In this document: piece by piece, positions 32,784 through 41,832 of the stretch
Layout: each line of letters starts with the position of its first letter
Position numbering within the stretch: the stretch's first letter is position 1
Assembly: GCA_963793445.1 (NCBI GenBank)
Contig: CAWCAE010000006.1
Location: forward strand, 1-64,000
Length of the DNA: 64,000 nt
Source: Phormidesmis sp963793445
GTDB taxonomy: Bacteria; Cyanobacteriota; Cyanobacteriia; Phormidesmidales; Phormidesmidaceae
Reading direction: 5' to 3'
Position numbers and translations under genes: made by a program
The notes under the pieces: generated by a model
The model's database searches: none
What the model was told of the DNA's origin: nothing
What the model saw: the letters and a program-made list of their open reading frames with translations, nothing else

Positions 32784-33986
32784 CTAAATACTGGCCGGGG
32801 TGTGGCTATAGCGGATGTTGGCTTGCTTGAGTCGGCTGACGGCTTCTGCTAGGCGATCGCACTCTGCAATCAAACTAACGCGCACATAGCCCTCGCCGCC
32901 TTCCCCAAACGCAGTGCCCGGTGTGACTACCACGCCGGTCTTTTGTAATAGCAAAAAGGCAAAGTCCGCCGCGCTAATATCTGGCGGGCAGGGCACCCAC
33001 AAATACATTGTGGCTTCTGGCTTGACGACGTCCCAGCCTAGCGTTGCTAGCTCTTTGACTAGAAAGTCTCTGCGGGTTAGGTATCGCTGCTGTACGGTTT
33101 CTAAATACTGGTCTGGTAGCTGTAGGGCCGTTTCTGCCGCCGTTTGCAGGGCGGAGAAAATGCCGTAGTCCATGTTGGTTTTGAGCGTGCGTAACCCCTG
33201 AATCACATGGCGATTGCCGACGACGAAGCCAACGCGCCAGCCTGCCATATTGTAGGTTTTTGAGAGCGTGTGAAACTCGACGCTGATCTCTTTTGCGCCA
33301 GGAATTTCTAGCAGGCTAGTGGGCTGATAGCCTTCAAATGCTAGCTCTGCGTAGCAAAGGTCATGAATGAGCAAGATCTGATAGCGCTGCGCAAAGGCTA
33401 CGGCTTCTTCAAAAAAGGATCGGGGGGCAGTGGCACCGGTGGGGTTGTTGGGGTAGTTAAAGTAGAGAACTTTGGCCCGTTTAGCCAGCGCTATCGGAAT
33501 ATCGTTGAAGTCTAAAACCCAATTGTTTTTGGCCTTGAGTGGAATGCTGTGGATGTCTGCACCGGCGATCGCCGGTCCACGAAAGTGGGCGGGATAAGAC
33601 GGGGTCGGTACTATTACCACGTCGCCCGGGTTGATATAGGCCAGTGCCAGATGGCCGAGCCCTTCTTTTGAGCCCATCAGCGGCAGTGCTTCTCCATCTG
33701 GATCGAGGGTGACGCCATAGCGACGGTGGTACCAGCCGGTAATGGTGCTGCGAAAGCTGGCGGTGCCTTCAAAGGGCGGGTAGCCGTGGTTGTTTTGGTC
33801 TTTGATGGCGGCGATCGCAGCCTCGACTACGGGTGCAGGCGTTGGTCCACCCGGATTACCCATGCCCAAATCGATCAGATCGACCCCTTGGGCCCTAGCG
33901 CCCGCCTTCAGCTCATCTAAGCGGGCAAACACGTAGGGTGGCAGCGAACCTAGTCGCTCAGCAGGTCTCAACCAATCCAAAGTCAT
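32784..33986 (-). CDS. class I/II PLP-dependent aminotransferase (AlaC/aspartate type)
   Basis: The 400-residue protein contains the PLP lysine in SKTYNMAGWRVGF, the cofactor region NYPNNPTGA and the C-terminal GEGYVRVSL that holds the substrate carboxylate Arg. The N-terminal RLGSLPPYVFARLDELKA is typical of the AlaC / LL-diaminopimelate-aminotransferase-like branch; cyanobacterial members are often labelled aspartate aminotransferase. It transfers amino groups between amino acids and 2-oxo acids, and the exact pair cannot be fixed. It follows the dehydrogenase gene by about 115 bp on the same strand. Confidence 0.85.
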   Translation of the reverse strand: MTLDWLRPAERLGSLPPYVFARLDELKAGARAQGVDLIDLGMGNPGGPTPAPVVEAAIAAIKDQNNHGYPPFEGTASFRSTITGWYHRRYGVTLDPDGEALPLMGSKEGLGHLALAYINPGDVVIVPTPSYPAHFRGPAIAGADIHSIPLKAKNNWVLDFNDIPIALAKRAKVLYFNYPNNPTGATAPRSFFEEAVAFAQRYQILLIHDLCYAELAFEGYQPTSLLEIPGAKEISVEFHTLSKTYNMAGWRVGFVVGNRHVIQGLRTLKTNMDYGIFSALQTAAETALQLPDQYLETVQQRYLTRRDFLVKELATLGWDVVKPEATMYLWVPCPPDISAADFAFLLLQKTGVVVTPGTAFGEGGEGYVRVSLIAECDRLAEAVSRLKQANIRYSHTPASI

Positions 33987-34101
33987 TCAGGCTACCTCTC
34001 CTACCTTTTAATAGGTGTGTTTGACGCTTGTGAAAGGGACATCTAGGCAAACTAGAAAATAGTTTATTAGAATACCGCTTTCCTCGTCGTAGTGGTGCGC
34101 A

Positions 34102-35247
34102 TTAAAGTCTTTGGGCGGCTTGGACTGTGCCTGTAGGTGTAGCTGTAGGTGTAGCTGTCGAGGTCGGTGCGGTGGTTGAGACCATCGCGGCCATGACCTG
34201 ATCGGTCTGCACTGAGAAAGGCAGGTGGTGAATGTCTGAGCCGGGGCGACAGGCAACGGTCGCTGCTTGCCGTAGCTGGGCGATGCTGAGCTGATCCATG
34301 CCCATATCGGCGAGTGATGTCGGTAAGCCTAGCTCCGCGTAAAACTTCAGAAGCTGCTGTCTGGCGGTGGCGGCGAGGGCGTTCTTTTGCGCCATTTCTT
34401 CTAGCCTGAGCTGCACCAAAATGCCGTAGGCGACTTTTTCGCCGTGCAGGGTACCGTGAGCGGCTACATGAGTTAGTCCGTTGTGTACGGCGTGGGCCGC
34501 GACGGTCCGGCACTGAGCGCCACCCATGCCGCCAATCACCCCTGCCATCAAAACTGCCGCGTCCACAACTTCCTTCCAGTCGTTGCTGCCAGGATCTTTA
34601 ATGGCCGAAGCTGATTTTTGAAACAGAATATCTCGCAAGACTCTAGCCTGTTGAACTGCGCCAATGATGAGCGTGTGCGAGGAGTCGCCGCTGCTAACAG
34701 AGGCTTCGTACCATTTGGCGATCGCATCTCCAATTCCAGCAATCAGTGTCTGCTCAGGTGCCGTCGCCACCAAGTCATAATCGAGCAAAATGGCAGTAGG
34801 ACACTGTGGCAGGCCCACATCGTACAAAAAAGCACCCGCCGGTGAATAGACGTTTGAAAGCGCTGTCCAGCCCGCGCAGGTTGCTGCCGAGGTCGGCACG
34901 GTGACAATCGGGAGGTTTTGCTGATGGGCCAATAGCTTGGCGGTATCGAGGGCTTTGCCACCGCCGATACCAACAACGCAGTCGGCTCGATGGTCATCAG
35001 CCGCTTGGTTTAGCTCGGCTAAGGCTTGCTCGCTACAGTCTTGGGTATAGGTGGCAGTAGCGGTCTTTAGCTCGCGCAGGGGCTCGGTTAAAAAGGGCAG
35101 GGCCGCAGCCAGAGATCTTTCGCCACCGACCAGCAGCGGCCTACGACCTAGCCGAGCAAATAAAGCCGCGCTTTGCGAGAGTACGCCGCTGCCCCGAACG
35201 ACCTGAGCAGGCGCAATATTCAAGACTGGAAAAGTCGATATGGCCAT
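34102..35247 (-). CDS. iron-containing alcohol / glycerol dehydrogenase-family protein
   Basis: The 381-residue protein is of the GldA-like metal-dependent dehydrogenase group. The NAD-binding VVGIGGGKALDTAK is near residue 90. The metal ligands are probably the Asp in GIGDAIAKW and the His residues in AVHNGLTHV and HGTLHGEKVAYG. It would oxidise a polyol or alcohol with NAD. The last 25 residues are a Thr/Ala/Pro-rich tail encoded by a 12-bp repeat (34131-34154) and do not belong to the fold. Confidence 0.82.
   Translation of the reverse strand: MAISTFPVLNIAPAQVVRGSGVLSQSAALFARLGRRPLLVGGERSLAAALPFLTEPLRELKTATATYTQDCSEQALAELNQAADDHRADCVVGIGGGKALDTAKLLAHQQNLPIVTVPTSAATCAGWTALSNVYSPAGAFLYDVGLPQCPTAILLDYDLVATAPEQTLIAGIGDAIAKWYEASVSSGDSSHTLIIGAVQQARVLRDILFQKSASAIKDPGSNDWKEVVDAAVLMAGVIGGMGGAQCRTVAAHAVHNGLTHVAAHGTLHGEKVAYGILVQLRLEEMAQKNALAATARQQLLKFYAELGLPTSLADMGMDQLSIAQLRQAATVACRPGSDIHHLPFSVQTDQVMAAMVSTTAPTSTATPTATPTGTVQAAQRL
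34131..34154 (-). repeat. 12-bp tandem repeat in the dehydrogenase C-terminal tail
   Basis: CTGTAGGTGTAG occurs twice (34131-34142 and 34143-34154), with a degenerate third copy. In frame it gives Thr-Ala-Thr-Pro steps. Confidence 0.9.
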
Positions 35248-35303
35248 AAAAACACCTCCCGCTTAATGACGATAGCTAGTACTTTTTAATTGTGACGTAG
35301 CAT

Positions 35304-35864
35304 TCAGCTAGGTGTGCGACTGGCTGTGCGGCTGATCGCGCGGCTGGCTTTATCTAAAGCATCGGTGTCGATGCTGACGACAGGTGCTTTCTCTGCGGCG
35401 GTGCTACCCGTTCCTGGGGTGACGCTGCCCACATATAGCAGCTCCGAGGTCCCTAATTCGTGTGCGATCGCTCGGGCTCTGATCAGCGGCTTTCGCCCTA
35501 TACTGCCGATGCGACTGGGCTTAAGCAAGTTGCTAGCGGCCTGCCTGAGCGTAGCGTCTAGTTCGGTTTCTGTAATTTCATTGGGCACTGCAATCACAAT
35601 CTGCGACGCGCCTGAGTCGAATACGGTGGTGTAGGGCACTGCCCCTGGCACGGCAATCTGTGTCAGCGGCTGAAAGCTAAGGCCAAACATGCCCACCGTA
35701 AGCACGCCCATGAACCCAGTTGCACCCACCAGTCGAAACCGGATGCCCCACGATAAGAAAAAGGCCAAGAGCGTGAGTAGGCCAAAAGCCAAGGTGGCGA
35801 TCGCAAAATATCCGGTAGCAACGAGAAACTGTTCGGGCGAGAGCATAGGGGATTCAACTGACAA
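35304..35864 (-). CDS. ycf51: Ycf51-family protein
   Basis: The 186-residue protein has two N-terminal membrane helices (LVATGYFAIATLAFGLLTLLAFFLSWGIRFR, then GATGFMGVLTVGMFGLSF). An extramembrane domain follows with the conserved TVFDSGASQIVIAVP and RAIAHELGTSELLYVGS. Ycf51 is encoded in some algal plastids and in cyanobacteria; its function is unknown. The TTG at 35864 has AAAGGA upstream; an ATG at 35846 is the alternative. The C-terminus is a three-copy 12-bp repeat (35314-35349) giving SRAI/SRTA/SRTP. Confidence 0.85.
   Translation of the reverse strand: MSVESPMLSPEQFLVATGYFAIATLAFGLLTLLAFFLSWGIRFRLVGATGFMGVLTVGMFGLSFQPLTQIAVPGAVPYTTVFDSGASQIVIAVPNEITETELDATLRQAASNLLKPSRIGSIGRKPLIRARAIAHELGTSELLYVGSVTPGTGSTAAEKAPVVSIDTDALDKASRAISRTASRTPS
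35314..35349 (-). repeat. 12-bp tandem repeat (3 copies) at the end of ycf51
   Basis: Degenerate units start at 35314, 35326 and 35338 (GTGCGACTGGCT, GTGCGGCTGATC, GCGCGGCTGGCT) and run to within a few codons of the stop. Confidence 0.85.
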
Positions 35865-35953
35865 ATCGTTCCTTTGATTATAGGGTTCGCTGTTGGCGTT
35901 TCGGTTCGTTTACCAGGCGGGATAACTAGATTTAAGGGATTTTTTACTGGTCT

Positions 35954-37273
35954 ATGCGTACTTTTTTCTCTCGTCATCGCCGCCGAGTCTTACCCCTAGC
36001 GCTGGGCTTGTCTCTGGCGCTGGGTACGACCGTTTTGAGACTTCACGGGACCTCGCAGGCAACGCTTCAGCCGCTGCTTGCGCCTTTGCCACAGGATGCC
36101 GATATTCAGGTTTTTTTCAACCAGTCTAAGGCGAGCGTGTATACAGAGCCCTATCGGGAGATAACGCGCTATGGCGATGATTTAGAGCAGCTTGTCATCG
36201 ATGCGATCGCACAAGCGACGATGACAGTGGATCTTGCAGTTCAAGAACTGAATTTGCCGCTCATTGCCGAAGCGCTAGTCACAGCCCAGCAGCGTGGGGT
36301 GCAAGTTCGTGTGATTTTAGAAAATGACTACGCTGATTCGACGCAGGTCGAGGCGCTGCAAATTTTGACCAGCGGCCAGATCGCCCAAATCGATGACACA
36401 GCAGACGGCTCTGCAGGCAGTGGCCTGATGCATCACAAGTTTATAGTCATAGACCAGCGGCAGGTCGTGACAGGCTCTGCCAACTTTACATACTCAGGCA
36501 TTCACGGGGACGCGGATGTTTTGGAGAGCCGGGGCAATGCCAATATGCTACTAAAAATGAATAGTGAGGTGATCGCTCAGCTATTTACCCAAGAATTTGA
36601 CCGCATGTGGGGTGATGGCCCTGGCGCTGACCTAGACAGTCAGTTTGGACTGCAAAAAGCCCCGTTTGCAGCTCAGTCGATAGCGCTACCCACCGGTATA
36701 CTCACCTTGCAGTTCTCACCCCTCTCAGAGACACAGCCCTGGATTCAAAGCGGCAACGGCCTCATTGCCCGCACGCTTGGCCAGTCAGCTCGCAGCATCG
36801 ATCTGGCTCTCTTTGTTTTTTCAGACCAGCTAATCGCCAACCAGTTAGAGCGTCAGTTTGAAACGGGCACCGAGATCAGGGCTTTAATCGATCCTCAGTT
36901 TATTTATCGCGACTACAGCGAGGCTCTTGATATGCTAGGCGTAGAGATTCCTAATCAGAGCTGCCAAATTGAGGTGGGCAATCGACCTTGGGCGCGTCCG
37001 CTTCAGGCCGTCGGCATGCCTAAGCTGCCCGTTGGCGACAAGCTACACCATAAGTTTGCGGTAATTGACGATGCGACTGTTGTTATCGGCTCGCAAAACT
37101 GGAGCCATGCTGCCAATAGCGAAAACGATGAGACGCTGCTGGTGATTCAAAATGAAACGGTGGCCGCTCACTTCAGCCGCGAATTTGACCGGCTTTACCA
37201 AAAGCCCTTTGTTGGGGAAACGGCGTCGCTGGCAGAAAAACAAGAATCGGCCCGTCAGCGCTGTGCCCTGTAG
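35954..37273 (+). CDS. phospholipase D-family protein, exported
   Basis: The 439-residue protein has an N-terminal signal-like helix (LPLALGLSLALGTTVLRL). Two complete HKD motifs are visible: HHKFIVIDQRQVVTGSAN near residue 158 and HHKFAVIDDATVVIGSQN near residue 364, each forming half of one active site. The superfamily includes phospholipases, nucleases and cardiolipin synthases. With an export signal and no membrane helices in the middle, an extracytoplasmic nuclease or phospholipase is likely. It converges with murG with only 13 bp between stops. Confidence 0.88.
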   Translation: MRTFFSRHRRRVLPLALGLSLALGTTVLRLHGTSQATLQPLLAPLPQDADIQVFFNQSKASVYTEPYREITRYGDDLEQLVIDAIAQATMTVDLAVQELNLPLIAEALVTAQQRGVQVRVILENDYADSTQVEALQILTSGQIAQIDDTADGSAGSGLMHHKFIVIDQRQVVTGSANFTYSGIHGDADVLESRGNANMLLKMNSEVIAQLFTQEFDRMWGDGPGADLDSQFGLQKAPFAAQSIALPTGILTLQFSPLSETQPWIQSGNGLIARTLGQSARSIDLALFVFSDQLIANQLERQFETGTEIRALIDPQFIYRDYSEALDMLGVEIPNQSCQIEVGNRPWARPLQAVGMPKLPVGDKLHHKFAVIDDATVVIGSQNWSHAANSENDETLLVIQNETVAAHFSREFDRLYQKPFVGETASLAEKQESARQRCAL

Positions 37274-37286
37274 CGGTCTTTTGTTG

Positions 37287-38462
37287 TTACCGGGTCTCGA
37301 TTTGCTGATCGATCAGGTGAGCCATCTTGTCAGCGCTGTCTTTGGTTGCTAGCTTCTGAGCCGCCGCAGACATCGCTTCGAGCTGCTGTGGCTGAGCGAA
37401 CAGATTGCATACCAGTGTTTGTAGCTGCTGGCCAGTCAGGGCCGACTGCTGGTGTAGCGAGGCTGCTCCGGCGTTGGCAAAGGCATTGGCGTTGTAGGTT
37501 TGGTGGTCTTCTGCAGCAAAGGGGTAAGGAATTAGAACAGACGGCGTGCTAGTGATGGCTAACTCAATTAAGGTGCCTGCCCCAGCTCGACTAATAGCCA
37601 AATTAGCCCGCTGAAATAGCGCTGCCATATCGTTATAGAAAGGGCGATGGATATAGTGTGGATGGCTAAAGCTATCGGCGTCAGGATCGTTGGTGCCTGT
37701 GATGTGGATAATCCATTTGCCTTGATCTAGCCACGCTGGGGCCGCCGCCCTGACTAGCCGGTTGACAGCAACTGCGCCCTGACTGCCGCCGATAACGACG
37801 ATTAGCGGCGCATCTGTAGGGATGTTGATGTCGGTCAGCCCGTCGGTGGACTGAGCCGCCTGTAGGAACTGTGATCGCACAGGCGTACCCACTACTACCG
37901 TATCTGCCTTAGGCAAATACGCGGCGGCTTCTGAAAACCCCAGCGCAACGGTAGTACACCAGGGACTGAGCCAACGGGTTACCTTTCCAGGCAGCGCGTT
38001 CGACTCGTGCAAAATAGCAGGTAGGCCCAAGGAGCGGGCGGCAAGAATTGCTGGGGCTGCGATGTAGCCGCCAGTAGTAAACACACCCTGAAAATTGCCC
38101 TGCTTCAGCAGATGGCGGACCTGCGCAGTTGACCGGGCGAAGCGCACCAGCAGCTTTAGGCTACTGAGGCCAAAACCACCCTGAACGCCACCCATGCAGA
38201 CTGTATGAAGAGGATAAGCTTTAGGTACAAGCTGCGTTTCTAGCCGGTCGGGGACACCTAGCCACTCTACTTGGTAGTCACTCTGGTAGTGAGTGAGCTG
38301 CTGTGCGGTAGCGATCGCTGGAAACAGATGCCCACCCGTACCGCTAGCTGCAATCAAGAGTTTGGCCTTGCCTTTTTTAAGACTAGGATGATTAGGGCTA
38401 TCTGCCGCCTCGGCGGCCCGCTCGGACGCCGTCTTCGGCAATGCCGATGTCTGATCTCCCAT
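37287..38462 (-). CDS. murG: UDP-N-acetylglucosamine transferase MurG
   Basis: MurG adds GlcNAc to lipid I to make lipid II, the peptidoglycan precursor, on the inner face of the membrane. The 391-residue protein has the first glycine loop SGTGGHLFPA near residue 41 (usually near residue 12), LHESNALPGK, VIGGSQGA and SRAGAGTLIELA with the UDP-binding segment. About 28 extra residues precede the fold. The ATG at 38462 has AGGAG at the right distance. Confidence 0.93.
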   Translation of the reverse strand: MGDQTSALPKTASERAAEAADSPNHPSLKKGKAKLLIAASGTGGHLFPAIATAQQLTHYQSDYQVEWLGVPDRLETQLVPKAYPLHTVCMGGVQGGFGLSSLKLLVRFARSTAQVRHLLKQGNFQGVFTTGGYIAAPAILAARSLGLPAILHESNALPGKVTRWLSPWCTTVALGFSEAAAYLPKADTVVVGTPVRSQFLQAAQSTDGLTDINIPTDAPLIVVIGGSQGAVAVNRLVRAAAPAWLDQGKWIIHITGTNDPDADSFSHPHYIHRPFYNDMAALFQRANLAISRAGAGTLIELAITSTPSVLIPYPFAAEDHQTYNANAFANAGAASLHQQSALTGQQLQTLVCNLFAQPQQLEAMSAAAQKLATKDSADKMAHLIDQQIETR

Positions 38463-38678
38463 CAAAAACGCTCCTACCCGACAGCATAGCCCCTTAGCCG
38501 TCTTAACAGCCGTCTAGCGCTAACGAATGCCGTATTGATACAAATTTCAGGTTACCTTGGTTTAAGCAATTATCTGCTAAAGAATTGAATCAACTATCTT
38601 TGACATAAGCTTTATTGGCTTCGCTTGTGTCCGCCGTCAACCGTCTCGATCCCACCCTCGCAAAGGAAACCCCCATCC

Positions 38679-39557
38679 ATGCTCTATGGCCAACCTCGGT
38701 TGAACACCTGGCTACAAAAGCTTTCTAGCGGCCAGACTAAGCGCCAGTTTAGGAGCCAGTTGAGCGGCCAATCAAAGGGCCAGACCAAGCGTCAACGGCT
38801 TGCCGCTAGTCTCCTTTGCGGACTCATCTTAGCTATTGGCGGTGGCAAGCTAAGTAGCGCTCAAGCGGCTTCACCAGAGACTGCGCCCGCTGAGCTGACA
38901 GCCGCGATCGCCCAGATAGAGGCAGCGGCTTCTGCCGGAGATGTCGCAATGGCGATGCAAGGCTATAGCCCCGCTTTTACTAACGAAGATGGCTTTACTT
39001 ACGAGAGCTTAGAAGCTGCCTTGCAAACGCTGTGGAGTCGCTACGATAGCTTGACCTATCGCGTAGAGCTACAGTCTTGGGAACCTACAGCCAGCGGGTT
39101 TATCGCCGAAACGCTGACGTATATTGACGGCACGCAGATCGTAGACGGCCAGCCAACTGCCCTAGAGTCTGTAATTCGCTCTGAGCAGACGTATGAAGGC
39201 GGCAAGATTGTTTCTCAGGCCACCCTTTCTGAGCGCAATCAAGTCTCTTCGGGCGACGAGCCCCCGACGGTTTCAGTGATTTTGCCTGAGCAAGTCGAAC
39301 TAGGCGAATCGTATGATTTTGATGTAATTGTGGTAGAGCCTTTGGGCGATCGCTACCTACTGGGCGCAGCAGTAGAAGAAGGCACCACCGCCACAGACTT
39401 TTTTACCGGCAGACCGATAGAGCTAGAGCTGCTTGCAGCCGGCGGCCTGTTCAAAATTGGCGAGGCCCCAGCAACGCCTGATAGCCGCTGGGTTTCGGCG
39501 CTGCTGGTGCGCGAAAATGGTTTGACCGTGGTGACGCGGCGACTGCGGGTTGATTAG
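38679..39557 (+). CDS. exported protein with NTF2-like domain, function unknown
   Basis: The 292-residue protein (ATG at 38679, AAAGGA upstream) has a basic, Gln-rich N-terminus. A hydrophobic segment follows (SLLCGLILAIGGGKLSSAQA), probably a signal peptide. The segment from about residue 60 to 165 (TAAIAQIEAAASAGDVAMAM, then FTYESLEAALQTLWSRYDSLTY) has the pattern of an NTF2-like / DUF4440 fold, and a beta-rich domain completes it. No named function. An upstream in-frame TTG would put the signal unusually far inside. It converges with purQ with 5 bp between stops. Confidence 0.65.
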   Translation: MLYGQPRLNTWLQKLSSGQTKRQFRSQLSGQSKGQTKRQRLAASLLCGLILAIGGGKLSSAQAASPETAPAELTAAIAQIEAAASAGDVAMAMQGYSPAFTNEDGFTYESLEAALQTLWSRYDSLTYRVELQSWEPTASGFIAETLTYIDGTQIVDGQPTALESVIRSEQTYEGGKIVSQATLSERNQVSSGDEPPTVSVILPEQVELGESYDFDVIVVEPLGDRYLLGAAVEEGTTATDFFTGRPIELELLAAGGLFKIGEAPATPDSRWVSALLVRENGLTVVTRRLRVD

Positions 39558-39562
39558 CTTAC

Positions 39563-40261
39563 CTAAACGACTGCCATCGTTGACTGCAAAAGCCCCTCAA
39601 ACAAAGCCAGTCCGTCTGTGTTGCCGAGGGCGGCATCAGCGGCCCGTTCTGGATGAGGCATCATACCCAAGACGTTGCCCTTCTGGTTACAAAGCCCTGC
39701 AATGTTATTGAGAGAACCGTTAGGATTGGCGGTGTCTGTCGCCTTACCTTCGACGTCGCAGTAGCGAAAGAGAATCTGGTTGTTGTCTTCTAGCGACTTG
39801 AGGGTGTCAGGGTCTGCAAAGTAGCAGCCTTCCCCATGGGCAATTGGCAGAGTGATGATTTGGCCTTTTGCATAGCCTTGGGTCCAGGGCAGGTCGCTGC
39901 GCTCTACGCTTAAGGGAACGCGATCACACACAAAGTGCAGCGCCCGGTTTCGCACCAGTGCCCCCGGCAACAGTCCCATCTCTGTTAGCACCTGAAAGCC
40001 ATTGCAAATACCCATGACTGGCTTGCCTTTTTTGGCATGCTCTGCGGTAGCCCGCATCGCCGGAGAGAACTGGGCGATCGCCCCGCAGCGAAGATAATCG
40101 CCGTAGCTAAAGCCACCAGGGACAACTACCACATCTACCTCAGACAGATCGCTCTCTTCGTGCCAAATCATCTGAGTGGGCTGATGGAGAATATCACGCA
40201 AAATGTAGGCGATGTCGCGATCGCAATTCGCTCCTGGAAAAACAATTACGCCAAACTTCAT
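39563..40261 (-). CDS. purQ: phosphoribosylformylglycinamidine synthase subunit PurQ
   Basis: PurQ is the glutaminase subunit of the three-part FGAM synthase in purine synthesis. The 232-residue protein starts MKFGVIVFPGANCDRD at the ATG 40261 with GGGGAAG upstream. The catalytic Cys is in GICNGFQVL and the His-Glu in MPHPERA. The frame is open upstream to 40342, but that part is the spacer after purS. PurS, the small partner, lies 99 bp upstream on the same strand, so one operon is likely. PurL is not in the window. Confidence 0.95.
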   Translation of the reverse strand: MKFGVIVFPGANCDRDIAYILRDILHQPTQMIWHEESDLSEVDVVVVPGGFSYGDYLRCGAIAQFSPAMRATAEHAKKGKPVMGICNGFQVLTEMGLLPGALVRNRALHFVCDRVPLSVERSDLPWTQGYAKGQIITLPIAHGEGCYFADPDTLKSLEDNNQILFRYCDVEGKATDTANPNGSLNNIAGLCNQKGNVLGMMPHPERAADAALGNTDGLALFEGLLQSTMAVV

Positions 40262-40294
40262 TCGATCTTCCCCTTTTTTATTTGCGCTTTCTAG

Positions 40295-40330
40295 TGTGCT
40301 TTCTGATGCGCCTTCTGATGCGCCTTGCCA
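40295..40330 (-). repeat. 12-bp tandem repeat in the purS-purQ spacer
   Basis: Three units of TG(C/T)GC(C/T)TTCTGA type start at 40295, 40307 and 40319, the last degenerate. Confidence 0.85.
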
Positions 40331-40360
40331 ATCTGGAGCCAAGCTACGTCTAGAGCCGTA

Positions 40361-40690
40361 CTACCCTGCTGCTAGCAGCTCAATCCGATAATTCTCAATC
40401 ACTGGATTAGCCAATAGCTGATCGCAAATCTTATCTAACTGCTGCTGAGCTGCTGTCTCATCTGGTGCTGTTAGATCCACCTCAATATACTTGCCAATTC
40501 GGACCTTCGAGACATTGTCATAGCCCATATGACCAAGTCCTGATCGCACCGCTGTGCCTGCAGGATCTAAAACAGAAGGGCGAAGCGTCACATAGACTTT
40601 CGCGCTGTAAGCTTTCGCGTCAGCAGATTTCGCCACGGGAATCACAAGGAGAAAGAACACTCGTGATCCTACCGTATTTATCCGTCTCAT
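40361..40690 (-). CDS. purS: phosphoribosylformylglycinamidine synthase subunit PurS
   Basis: PurS is the small structural subunit that bridges PurL and PurQ. The family core starts at YSAKVYVTLRPSVLDPAG and ends DQLLANPVIENYRIEL, and is complete. From the ATG at 40690 the protein would be 109 residues, with a 27-residue extension containing a hydrophobic VFFLLVIPV; the family is usually 80-95 residues. In-frame GTG codons at about 40645 and 40633 are alternative starts without a good Shine-Dalgarno. It is divergent from the Fur-family gene. Confidence 0.88.
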   Translation of the reverse strand: MRRINTVGSRVFFLLVIPVAKSADAKAYSAKVYVTLRPSVLDPAGTAVRSGLGHMGYDNVSKVRIGKYIEVDLTAPDETAAQQQLDKICDQLLANPVIENYRIELLAAG

Positions 40691-40789
40691 CCACTAAGCT
40701 GGAATAAGATAGGCTATCTCAAAAAATCAGCCACTATCCCTTTTGCCGTATCTTTTGACCGTTGCCTCCTCGTTCTTATTGAAGGGCTA

Positions 40790-41248
40790 ATGAAAAGCCG
40801 CCGTACCCGCAGCCAAACCCAAGTCTTTGAACTGCTAAAACAGCTCAAAGAGCCCATCTCCGCGCAAGAGCTTTACGTGCACTTGCGCCAACGCAAGGTC
40901 AGCATGGGACTAGCCACCGTCTACAGAGCATTAGATTCACTCAAGCTAGAAGGGGCTATCCAGGTGCGCACGCTCTCTAGCGGCGAATCTCTGTATAGCT
41001 TGGCCCAGGCCGCCGATACCCACCATCTAACCTGCGTACGCTGTGGCAATTCCACCGTGATGGACGAGTGCCCTGTCCACGGACTCGAGAGCCACCTGAC
41101 CAAATCGCATCACTTTCAAATTTTCTACCACACCCTAGAGTTTTTCGGACTCTGTCGAAAATGTCAGGCTGAGGATGAGTCTTTGGGCGACTCCTTAGAA
41201 AGCTCCGTAGGCGACCCGTGCGATGACTCACGTGCGGCTACTGGCTGA
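40790..41248 (+). CDS. Fur-family metal-responsive transcriptional regulator
   Basis: The 152-residue protein has the Fur winged-helix (QTQVFELLKQLKEPISAQELYVHLRQ, then GLATVYRALDSL) and the metal-site segment HHLTCVRCGNS. Two CXXC pairs (CVRC and CRKC) form the structural zinc site. Fur-family regulators in cyanobacteria are Fur (iron), Zur (zinc) and PerR (peroxide); this one is not assignable to a subtype with confidence. The Asp/Ser-rich end after CRKCQ is unusual: the last 28 codons overlap the end of the convergent PadR gene by 85 bp. Confidence 0.88.
   Translation: MKSRRTRSQTQVFELLKQLKEPISAQELYVHLRQRKVSMGLATVYRALDSLKLEGAIQVRTLSSGESLYSLAQAADTHHLTCVRCGNSTVMDECPVHGLESHLTKSHHFQIFYHTLEFFGLCRKCQAEDESLGDSLESSVGDPCDDSRAATG
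41164..41248. other. 85-bp tail-to-tail coding overlap
   Basis: The 3' ends of the Fur-family gene (plus strand) and the PadR gene (minus strand) overlap over 85 bp, and both encode low-complexity polar tails there. Confidence 0.85.
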
Positions 41249-41832
41249 GTAAGCGACTTGCCCGCAGCCTTACTCATCTTGCCCACGGGTTGGTTTACGG
41301 GCCGACCTAAAAAGCTCATTGCCTCCTCGCACCAAGCGACCCAGGCTAACTGCTGCCGAATGCCAGCTCGCAGCGTCAGATACTGAAACTGACTTTCTCT
41401 CGATAGCTGTGGTACCTGCGCATACTGTTTCGCAACGGCCCGATAGCTTTTTAGCTTGACCCGGTGCTGCTGATAGTACATTGTCAGCGTTGCCAGCAGC
41501 GTTTCAGTTGGTACCATATGCCCGACCGAAAGCTTGACTAGCAAGTTAGATTTGAGCGGTACAATCTCCTCTTCTGTCCGGGCGATCCACTGCTGCAAAT
41601 TTTGCCTACCGCTCTCCGTCACGGTATATCGCTTCTTATTGGGTCGGTTTTCTTGCTCAATTTTTTCCGCAGAGACATCACCTTCTTCTTCTAGCTTCGC
41701 TAGCGCCTTGTAAATTTGCTGATGGCTAGCACTCCAAAAGTACTCGACGGATTTATTGAAGCGTTTTACCAGGTCATAGCCGCTACAGGGCTGGTTAAAC
41801 AGTGCGGCCAAAATTGCATAAGAAAGTGACAT
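41164..41832 (-). CDS. PadR-family transcriptional regulator
   Basis: The 222-residue protein opens with the PadR winged helix (LSYAILAALFNQPCSGYDLVKRF, then ASHQQIYKALAKLEEEGDV, and KKRYTVTESGRQNL). A C-terminal helical dimerisation region follows. PadR proteins repress genes for phenolic acid and drug resistance or envelope stress; no target is obvious here. The last 28 codons (Ser/Glu/Lys-rich) are antisense to the end of the Fur-family gene. It is divergent from acs across about 235 bp. Confidence 0.88.
   Translation of the reverse strand: MSLSYAILAALFNQPCSGYDLVKRFNKSVEYFWSASHQQIYKALAKLEEEGDVSAEKIEQENRPNKKRYTVTESGRQNLQQWIARTEEEIVPLKSNLLVKLSVGHMVPTETLLATLTMYYQQHRVKLKSYRAVAKQYAQVPQLSRESQFQYLTLRAGIRQQLAWVAWCEEAMSFLGRPVNQPVGKMSKAAGKSLTQPVAARESSHGSPTELSKESPKDSSSA

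Noticed and set aside
40262..40342. N-terminal extension of PurQ
   Set aside because: The frame is open, but PurQ proteins start MKFGVIVFPG and a good Shine-Dalgarno lies just before 40261; the extension is the repeat-containing spacer.
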